A stretch of DNA of 15,209 bases from a bacterium. Lineage in GTDB: Bacteria; Oederibacteriota; JAJYGY01. Each line of letters begins with the position of its first letter. Position 1 is the stretch's first letter. A program made the translations under genes and the position numbers. A model generated the notes under the pieces. The model was given only the letters and a program-made list of their open reading frames with translations, was not told the origin of the DNA and did not search any database. The stretch lies in NCBI GenBank assembly GCA_021790555.1, contig JAJYGY010000064.1:1-15209 (forward strand), given 5' to 3'. Of the stretch, positions 7,743 through 15,209 are shown one piece after another.

Positions 7743-8777
7743 TCAGACCAGCACCGTCTTCTTCTCGCCCTTGACGATCTCCCCGATCAGGTAGGCGGCC
7801 TCGCCCATCTTCTTCAGGGCGGACATCACGCCCTTGGCCTTGGAGGGGCGCAGCACCAGCACCAGGCCGATGCCCATGTTGAGCGCACGCGCGGCGTCCT
7901 CCTCGGGCACCTGGCCGGCCTTGACGATGAGGTCGAAGATGGGGGGCACGGGCCAGGTGCCCCGCTCGATGCGGGCCTGGCAGCCTTCGGGGAGCACCCG
8001 GGGGATGTTGTCGGTGAACCCGCCCCCGGTGATGTGGGCGATGCCCTCGATGGGGAACTTGTCCAGCAGGGCCAGCACGGGCCCGGCGTAGCAGCGGTGG
8101 GGCTTCAGCAGGGCGTCGGCCAGGCTTTCCTTCAGGGGAGCCACGCGCTCCGACAGTCCGTATCCCTTGACCTCCAGCAGCACCTTGCGGGCCAGCGAAT
8201 AGCCGTTGGTGTGCAGCCCGTTGGAGGGCAGGCCCACCAGCAGGTCGCCCGGCTTGATGCCCCGGCCGTTGATCACCTTTTCCTTCTCCACCACGCCCAC
8301 GATGGTGCCGGCCAGGTCCAGGTCGCCGGGAGCGTAGAGCCCCGGCATTTCGGCCGTCTCCCCCCCGATCAGCACGGTTTCCTGTTCGCGGCAGGCCTGG
8401 GCCAGCCCCTTGACCACCTGGGCGATGCGAACCGGCTCCAGCACGCCCATGGCCACGTAGTCCAGGAAGAAGAGCGGCCGGGCGCCCTGCACCAGGATGT
8501 CGTTGACGCAGTGGTTGACCAGGTCCTGCCCGATGGTGTCGAAACGCCCGGCCGCCACGGCCACCTTGATCTTGGTGCCCACGCCGTCGGTGGAGGAGAC
8601 GAGCACGGGCTTTTTGTAGCTGGCCTTGTCGAACTCGAACAGCCCGCCGAAGGAACCCAGGTCTCCCAGCACCTGGCGGTTGAAGGTGGAACGCACGTAG
8701 CCTTTCATCAGCTGCACGGCCTCGGTGCCGGCGTCGATATCCACGCCGGCGTCGCGGTAGGTGACGGACTTGGGCAA
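7743..8777 (-). CDS. purM: Phosphoribosylformylglycinamidine cyclo-ligase (AIR synthetase)
   Basis: PurM closes the imidazole ring: FGAM + ATP gives AIR + ADP + phosphate, the fifth step of de novo purine synthesis in the cytoplasm. The 344-residue product has the usual length. It opens with YRDAGVDIDAGTEAVQLMK and carries the family landmarks STDGVGTK (62-69), DLVNHCVNDILVQGARPLFFLDY at 85-107, IGGETAEMPG, and HITGGGFTDNIPRVLP in the second half. The start is TTG at 8777, supported by a strong AGGAGG five bases upstream. No ATG lies at the right place. It follows hepT by 15 bases, which separates it from purF by the MNT/HEPN pair, and an O-antigen ligase gene follows 19 bases later. Confidence 0.97.
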   Translation of the reverse strand: MPKSVTYRDAGVDIDAGTEAVQLMKGYVRSTFNRQVLGDLGSFGGLFEFDKASYKKPVLVSSTDGVGTKIKVAVAAGRFDTIGQDLVNHCVNDILVQGARPLFFLDYVAMGVLEPVRIAQVVKGLAQACREQETVLIGGETAEMPGLYAPGDLDLAGTIVGVVEKEKVINGRGIKPGDLLVGLPSNGLHTNGYSLARKVLLEVKGYGLSERVAPLKESLADALLKPHRCYAGPVLALLDKFPIEGIAHITGGGFTDNIPRVLPEGCQARIERGTWPVPPIFDLIVKAGQVPEEDAARALNMGIGLVLVLRPSKAKGVMSALKKMGEAAYLIGEIVKGEKKTVLV

Positions 8778-8782
8778 AAGAG

Positions 8783-8788
8783 CCTCCT
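8783..8788 (-). promoter_or_regulatory. Ribosome binding site of purM deciding a TTG start
   Basis: On the minus strand AGGAGG lies five bases before TTG at 8777. The TTG is followed directly by the standard PurM N-terminal sequence, and there is no alternative ATG or GTG with such a site. It gives purM its own strong translation initiation after hepT. Confidence 0.75.
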
Positions 8789-8792
8789 GAAA

Positions 8793-9137
8793 TTATTGGG
8801 GTTCGGCTTCCAATGCGGCACGGATCTCGGCGATCAACGGGGGAAGCTCCTGGACCACCGTGTTCCAGACGATTTCATGGTCGACGTCAAAATAGGCGTG
8901 GACCAGCCTGTTTCTCATGGAGACCATCTGGCCCCAGGGAAGCCGGGGAAGGGCCGCCTTGGTGGTCTCGCCGACCTTCGAGGCGGCCTCGCCGATGATC
9001 TCAATTTCCTTCACAAGGGACAGCGACAGCTTGCGGTCGGCCTCCAGGTCCTCCCTGGACTTGCCGGTGGAAAAGGACAGGGCCTCGGAGGCCGCGTCCA
9101 GGATGTGGCGCAGGCGGATGGCGTCATCCCTTTTCAT
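8793..9137 (-). CDS. hepT: HepT-like HEPN ribonuclease toxin (DUF86 family)
   Basis: HEPN-domain toxin of the MntA/HepT type; characterised members are RNases whose activity is switched off when the partner MntA adds AMP to a tyrosine near the active site. The 114-residue, largely helical protein has the RNase motif R-x4-H-x-Y as RNRLVHAY (R75, H80, Y82) followed by FDVD, so both catalytic residues and the modified Tyr are intact. Other family signs are ILDAASEAL (12-20) and EIIGEAASKV (46-55). The ATG at 9137 overlaps the mntA stop by 14 bases, which suggests translational coupling. Hand-counted 60-base samples here give about 57-60% GC against 70-75% in adjacent purF and purM, hinting at separate origin. 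It lies between purF and purM. Confidence 0.9.
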   Translation of the reverse strand: MKRDDAIRLRHILDAASEALSFSTGKSREDLEADRKLSLSLVKEIEIIGEAASKVGETTKAALPRLPWGQMVSMRNRLVHAYFDVDHEIVWNTVVQELPPLIAEIRAALEAEPQ

Positions 9138-9426
9138 ACTGGACCAGGGCTTCCGAAAGCACTTCCTGGCGGAAATAAGGGCTGAGCTCGCGGGGGGTCC
9201 GGAGGTCCGCCTTGCGGCCGAGGATGCCGGAAAGCTCCGATTCCATGCCCGCCAGGGAAAGGTAACCGGGGGCCCTTCCGGGTTCGAATTCCACCAGGAC
9301 GTCCACGTCGCTTTCCGCGCTGAACCGTTCGCCCAGGACGGACCCGAACAAGGCCAGCCGGCGGACGTGGTGTCGCCGGCAGAAATCCTGGATCCGCGTC
9401 GAGTCGAAAGAGATGGGGATTTTCAT
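9124..9426 (-). CDS. mntA: MntA-like minimal nucleotidyltransferase antitoxin
   Basis: Minimal nucleotidyltransferase of the MNT family, the antitoxin of MNT/HEPN pairs; known members neutralise HepT by transferring AMP from ATP onto its active-site tyrosine. I prefer the ATG at 9426 (MKIPISFDSTRIQDFC, a usual family opening), giving 100 residues. The ATG at 9438, four codons earlier, has GGCGG abutting it with no spacing and is less likely. The signature GS-x10-DxD is complete (GS 28-29, D40, D42), and the likely third carboxylate is D74 in ADLRTP. The C-terminus (YFRQEVLSEALVQYEKG) is typical. It begins 16 bases after the purF stop and overlaps hepT by 14 bases. All visible catalytic residues are kept, so the antitoxin looks functional. 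Confidence 0.9.
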   Translation of the reverse strand: MKIPISFDSTRIQDFCRRHHVRRLALFGSVLGERFSAESDVDVLVEFEPGRAPGYLSLAGMESELSGILGRKADLRTPRELSPYFRQEVLSEALVQYEKG

Positions 9427-9442
9427 GGCCGGTTCCATCCGC

Positions 9443-10912
9443 CTAAGAGCACTTGGCCGCGGCTTCCAGGGCCAGTTTGTCGCCTTCGGCCAGCGAGCTG
9501 GCGTCCAGGCCGACGGGGTATTTGCCGTCGAAGCAGGCCTTGCAGAACTCCTCCTCGGGCATGTCCACGGCCTTCATCATGGCCGGCACCGAGAGGTAGG
9601 CCAGCGAATCCACGCGCAGGTACTTGGCGATCTCGTCCTGGGTGTGGGTGGCGGCCACCAGCTCGTTGCGGGTGGGGAAATCCATTCCGTAGAAGCAGGG
9701 GTGGGTGGTGGGCGGCGAGGAGATGCGCAGGTGCACCTCGCTGGCCCCGGCCTTGCGCAGCATCTTGACGATCTTGCGCATGCTGGTGCCGCGCACCACC
9801 GAATCGTCCACCACCACCACCCGCTTGCCTTCCAGCACCTGGCGCACGGCGTTGAGCTTGATCTTGACGCCGAAGTCGCGGATGGCCTGGCTGGGCTCGA
9901 TGAAGGTGCGGCCCACGTAGTGGTTGCGGATGAGCCCCATCTCGAAGGGGATGCCGCTCTCCTCGGAATAGCCGATGGCGGCGCAGACCCCCGAGTCGGG
10001 CACGGGCACCACCAGGTCGGCGGGCACGGGGGATTCCTTGGCCAGGGCGTGTCCCAGGGCCCGCCGCACCTTCTGCACCGGCGTGTTGTAGATGTAGCTG
10101 TCGGGCCGGGAGAAGTAGATGAACTCGAAGACGCACAGGGCGTGGCGGGCCGGGGCGAAGGGCTTGAAGGACTGCATGCCGTACTTGTCGATGACGATCA
10201 TCTCGCCCGGCTCGACGTCTCGCAGGTACTCGGCGTCGATGATGTCGAAGGCGCAGGTCTCGGAGGCCAGCAGGTAGGATTCGCCCAGCCGGCCCAGGCA
10301 CAGGGGGCGGAAGCCGTGGGGGTCGCGCACCCCGATGAGCTGCTTCTCGTTCATGATCAGCAGGGAGTAGGCGCCCTCCACCTTCTTCAGCGACGACACC
10401 ACCCCGTCGATGAAGCGGGCCTCCTGGCTGCGGGCGATCAGGTGGACGATGACCTCGGTGTCCGAGGTGGTGCTGAAGATGGATCCGTAGGCCTCCAGCT
10501 CGCTGCGCAGCAGGGCGGCGTTGGTCAGGTTTCCGTTGTGGGCCATGGAGAGGCTGCCGCGGGCGTAGTCCACGGTGATGGGCTGGGCGTTGCGGATGGC
10601 CGAGGAGCCGGTGGTGGAGTAGCGCACGTGCCCCATGGCCAGGTGCCCGCGCAGGCGCGAGAACTCCTCCTCGCCGAAGGCCTCGGCCACCAGGCCCATC
10701 TTGCGGAAGCTGGCGACCTGCTCCCCGTTGGAGGCGGCGATGCCGCAGCTTTCCTGGCCGCGGTGCTGCAGGGCGTAGAGGCCCAGGTAGGTCATCTTGG
10801 AGGCCTCGGGGTGCCCCCAGATGCCGAAGACGCCACAGGCTTCGCGGGGCTTGTCCTCGCCGGAATCGGTTTCGGCCTGCGTCCAGTCCTGCTCGGATGG
10901 TTCTTCCGGCAT
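9443..10912 (-). CDS. purF: Amidophosphoribosyltransferase
   Basis: PurF makes 5-phosphoribosylamine from PRPP and glutamine, the first committed step of purine synthesis and usually its feedback-control point. In the 489-residue product the class II glutaminase nucleophile is Cys26 (EACGVFGIWG). The first 25 residues, acidic and Gly-poor, are therefore probably a propeptide that is removed. YALQHRGQES (46-55), HVRYSTTGS (95-103) and MAHNGNLTN (123-131) mark the glutaminase domain. The PRPP loop VVVVDDSVVRGTS is at about 365-377. Cys260, Cys406, Cys457 and Cys460 match the four ligands of the 4Fe-4S cluster in the Bacillus subtilis enzyme. The ATG at 10912 has GGAGG five bases upstream. It follows purL by 42 bases and precedes mntA. 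Confidence 0.97.
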   Translation of the reverse strand: MPEEPSEQDWTQAETDSGEDKPREACGVFGIWGHPEASKMTYLGLYALQHRGQESCGIAASNGEQVASFRKMGLVAEAFGEEEFSRLRGHLAMGHVRYSTTGSSAIRNAQPITVDYARGSLSMAHNGNLTNAALLRSELEAYGSIFSTTSDTEVIVHLIARSQEARFIDGVVSSLKKVEGAYSLLIMNEKQLIGVRDPHGFRPLCLGRLGESYLLASETCAFDIIDAEYLRDVEPGEMIVIDKYGMQSFKPFAPARHALCVFEFIYFSRPDSYIYNTPVQKVRRALGHALAKESPVPADLVVPVPDSGVCAAIGYSEESGIPFEMGLIRNHYVGRTFIEPSQAIRDFGVKIKLNAVRQVLEGKRVVVVDDSVVRGTSMRKIVKMLRKAGASEVHLRISSPPTTHPCFYGMDFPTRNELVAATHTQDEIAKYLRVDSLAYLSVPAMMKAVDMPEEEFCKACFDGKYPVGLDASSLAEGDKLALEAAAKCS

Positions 10913-10954
10913 GGGATCCTCCCCGCTTGAAGGTGCTGAATGGGTGCGACGGCG

Positions 10955-13327
<2,373 letters not shown>

Positions 13328-13373
13328 GGTGGCAACCCTGGGGTTGAGGGATAAAAGGCCGCGCCGATCCTTG

Positions 13374-14075
13374 TCAGCCTTTGGCCGTCAGCGCGTCCAG
13401 CATGGATTCGAAGATGAGCCTGCCGTCCGTGCCGCCCATTTCGGTTTCGCAGACCCGCTCGGGGTGGGGCATCATGCCCAGCACGTTGCCGGCCTGGTTG
13501 ACGATGCCGGCGATGTTTTCCAGCGAGCCGTTGGGGTTGGCGCGCGGCGTCACCGCGCCGTCCTCCTCGCAGTAGCGGAAGACCACCTGGCCCCGGTCCT
13601 CCAGGTGGCGCAGGGTCTCGGCGTCGCAGGTGTAGTTGCCCTCGCCGTGGGCGATGGGCACGGCCAGCACCCGGCCCCCCCGGGCAAGGCGGCTGAAGGG
13701 GGTGGAGGCGTTTTCCACGCGCAGGTGCACCGTCTCGCACAGGAACTTGAGGGAGCGGTTTCTAAGCAGCGCGCCGGGAAGCAGGCCCGATTCGGTGAGG
13801 ATCTGGAAGCCGTTGCAGATGCCGATGACCAGGCCTCCCCGGCCGGCGTGGGCCCTCACCGCGGCCATCACCGGCGAGAAGCGGGCGATGGCTCCGCAAC
13901 GCAGGTAGTCGCCGTAGGAAAATCCGCCCGGAACGACCACGCAGTCCGTGCCCTGGGGCAGGCGGGCCTCCTTGTGCCAGACCAGGTCCACCTTCTGCCT
14001 GAGCACGTTCTTCAGGGCGTGCCAGCAGTCGTGGTCGCAGTTGGAGCCGGGAAAGGTGAGGACCGAAAAGCGCAT
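13374..14075 (-). CDS. purQ: Phosphoribosylformylglycinamidine synthase subunit PurQ (glutaminase)
   Basis: Class I glutamine amidotransferase that releases ammonia from glutamine for PurL in the FGAM synthetase complex. The 233-residue product has the usual length. FPGSNCDHD (8-16) is the typical PurQ opening, and VVPGGFSYGDYLRCGAIA (47-64) forms the oxyanion side. The nucleophile is Cys87 in GICNGFQIL, and the rest of the triad is His204 and Glu206 in MMPHPER. The ATG at 14075 lies seven bases after the purS stop, with GAGG about five bases before it inside the purS end. The tight purS-purQ-purL order fits a co-produced complex. Confidence 0.97.
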   Translation of the reverse strand: MRFSVLTFPGSNCDHDCWHALKNVLRQKVDLVWHKEARLPQGTDCVVVPGGFSYGDYLRCGAIARFSPVMAAVRAHAGRGGLVIGICNGFQILTESGLLPGALLRNRSLKFLCETVHLRVENASTPFSRLARGGRVLAVPIAHGEGNYTCDAETLRHLEDRGQVVFRYCEEDGAVTPRANPNGSLENIAGIVNQAGNVLGMMPHPERVCETEMGGTDGRLIFESMLDALTAKG

Positions 14076-14082
14076 GGAATCC

Positions 14083-14343
14083 TCAGGAGGGGATGGCCTG
14101 CAGTTCGAATTCGTAGTGCTCGATGACCGTGTTGGCCAGCAGGCGCTCGCACATGTCCTTCACCTGGGCCTGAAGTTCGTTCTTCGACCTGCCCCGGTCG
14201 TCCAGCCTCAGTTCCAGGTATTTCCCCAGCCGGGCCGATTCCACGTGGGGATAGCCCATGCTGTGCAGGGCCTCGGAGATGGCCACGCCCTGCGGGTCCA
14301 GCACGGACTTCTTGAGAGTCACATGAATCTTCGCGAGTATCAT
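14083..14343 (-). CDS. purS: Phosphoribosylformylglycinamidine synthase subunit PurS
   Basis: Small bridging subunit that joins PurQ to PurL and helps channel ammonia in the three-part FGAM synthetase. The 86-residue product has the family pattern: a first strand AKIHVTLKKSVLDPQG (4-19), the helix VAISEALHSMGY, then ARLGKYLELRLDD (37-49) and a C-terminal helix and strand ending in EHYEFELQ. The ATG at 14343 follows a good Shine-Dalgarno. The longer open frame upstream overlaps purB out of frame and is not real. It lies 23 bases after purB and 7 before purQ. Confidence 0.96.
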   Translation of the reverse strand: MILAKIHVTLKKSVLDPQGVAISEALHSMGYPHVESARLGKYLELRLDDRGRSKNELQAQVKDMCERLLANTVIEHYEFELQAIPS

Positions 14344-14346
14344 CGT

Positions 14347-14352
14347 CCCTCC
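14347..14352 (-). promoter_or_regulatory. Ribosome binding site of purS
   Basis: GGAGGG on the minus strand lies three bases before the ATG at 14343. It selects this ATG over an in-frame ATG five codons earlier at 14358, which has no such site and would add MLGGT before the conserved MILAKIHVTL start. Confidence 0.65.
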
Positions 14353-14366
14353 AAGCATGGCGGGCT

Positions 14367-15209
14367 TCAAATGCCCAGGCGCCTGAAAATTTTGTCCACG
14401 TTCCTGACGAAAAATCCGGGGTCGAAGAGCGCGTCCAGGTCGCGGGCCTTCAGGACCCGTCCCACGCGCGGATCGGCCGCCAGGCGGGCCCTGAAGTCCG
14501 GCGAGGCCGTGTCCCCGGACTGCCGCGCGTTCCACACGGCCATGGCGTTGTCCTGCACGATCTTGTAGGCCTCCTCGCGGGCCAGGCCCCCCTCCGTGAG
14601 GGCCAGCAGCACCCGCTGCGAATAGACCAGGCCGCCGGTGGAGTCCAGGTTGCGCCGCATGTTGCCCGGGTAGACCAGCAGTTTTTCCATCAGGAAGGTG
14701 AAGCGGTCCAGCATGTAGTCCAGCAGGGCGCAGGAGTCCGGGAAGAGGATGCGTTCCACCGACGAATGGGTGATGTCGCGCTCGTGCCAGAGGGCCACGT
14801 TTTCCAGGCCGGCCAGGGCGTTGCCGCGCAGCACGCGGGCCAGGCCCGCCACCCTCTCGGCCAGCATGGGGTTGCGCTTGTGGGGCATGGCCGAGGAGCC
14901 CTTCTGCCCCGGCGCGAAGTACTGCTCGGCCTCGAGGATCTCGGTGCGCTGCAGGTTGCGGATTTCGGTGGCCCATTTTTCCAGCGAGGAGCCGACGCCC
15001 GCCAGCACCGAAAGGAAGTGGGCGTGGCGGTCGCGGCTCTGGGTCTGGTTGGTGGCCGGATCGGGCTTCAGGCCCAGGATCCCGCAGGTGATCTCCTCGA
15101 CCCGCGGGTCCAGGTGGGCGAAGGTGCCCACGGCGCCGGAGATCATGCCCACGGCCACGTCTGCCCTCGCCTGGCGCAGGCGCCCGGCCTGGCGGTCCAG
15201 CTCGGCCAC
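14367..15209 (-). CDS. purB: Adenylosuccinate lyase (5'-partial)
   Basis: PurB acts twice in purine synthesis: it splits SAICAR to AICAR plus fumarate and adenylosuccinate to AMP plus fumarate. About 280 C-terminal codons are visible and the frame stays open to the window edge. The family is around 430 residues, so roughly a third is missing, and the GTG at the very edge is internal. The fumarase/lyase signature GSSAMPHKRNP is at visible residues 104-114 and includes the mobile-loop serines. Other landmarks are SGAVGTFAHLDPRVEE (24-39), TQSRDRHA (56-63), WHERDITHSSVER and the C-terminal YKIVQDNAM. It is the first visible gene of the minus-strand run and lies 23 bases before purS. The operon promoter must be beyond the right edge. 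Confidence 0.97.
   Translation of the reverse strand: MAELDRQAGRLRQARADVAVGMISGAVGTFAHLDPRVEEITCGILGLKPDPATNQTQSRDRHAHFLSVLAGVGSSLEKWATEIRNLQRTEILEAEQYFAPGQKGSSAMPHKRNPMLAERVAGLARVLRGNALAGLENVALWHERDITHSSVERILFPDSCALLDYMLDRFTFLMEKLLVYPGNMRRNLDSTGGLVYSQRVLLALTEGGLAREEAYKIVQDNAMAVWNARQSGDTASPDFRARLAADPRVGRVLKARDLDALFDPGFFVRNVDKIFRRLGI

Noticed and set aside
14344..14976. Upstream extension of purS over purB
   Set aside because: It is an out-of-frame shadow of purB. PurS is a ~80-90 residue family and the ATG at 14343 has its own ribosome binding site.

Overview
This is a gene-dense, very GC-rich bacterial chromosome segment. No gap between genes exceeds about 50 bases, so no stretch over 300 bases lacks a gene. 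Gene content points to a Gram-negative or otherwise diderm bacterium: two O-antigen-ligase-type membrane proteins fused to TPR domains, a glycosyltransferase, and the small-type PurL with separate PurS and PurQ. PurF is of the Bacillus type, with a propeptide and four Cys ligands for a 4Fe-4S cluster. I cannot place the phylum with confidence. Several deep candidate lineages (FCB-group relatives, Elusimicrobiota, deltaproteobacterial groups) have this style of genes, and that is only an impression.

Plus strand, 1-3743: dnaX (5' end off the window), ebfC/ybaB and recR form the classic replication/recombination cluster. A family-2 glycosyltransferase with a Rossmann-like C-terminal region follows four bases after recR. 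A possible intrinsic terminator lies over the junction with the converging genes.

Minus strand, 15209-3750, transcribed right to left: purB (5' end off the window), purS, purQ, purL, purF, mntA, hepT, purM, then two O-antigen-ligase/TPR genes. All point the same way with gaps of at most about 46 bases or short overlaps, so one long transcription unit is likely, with its promoter beyond the right edge. The pur genes cover several steps of de novo IMP/AMP synthesis: PurF (first committed step), the PurL/PurQ/PurS FGAM synthetase complex, PurM (AIR synthetase) and PurB (SAICAR and adenylosuccinate lyase).

Two things stand out. First, a complete MNT/HEPN pair (MntA nucleotidyltransferase antitoxin and HepT ribonuclease toxin) sits between purF and purM and is visibly less GC-rich than its neighbours. 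Second, the larger-coordinate O-antigen ligase gene carries an in-frame 60-base-period duplication ending in a perfect 16-bp-stem palindrome. It encodes a Gly/Ser/Pro/Ala-rich insert in a loop and resembles a small palindromic element accommodated inside a protein-coding gene.
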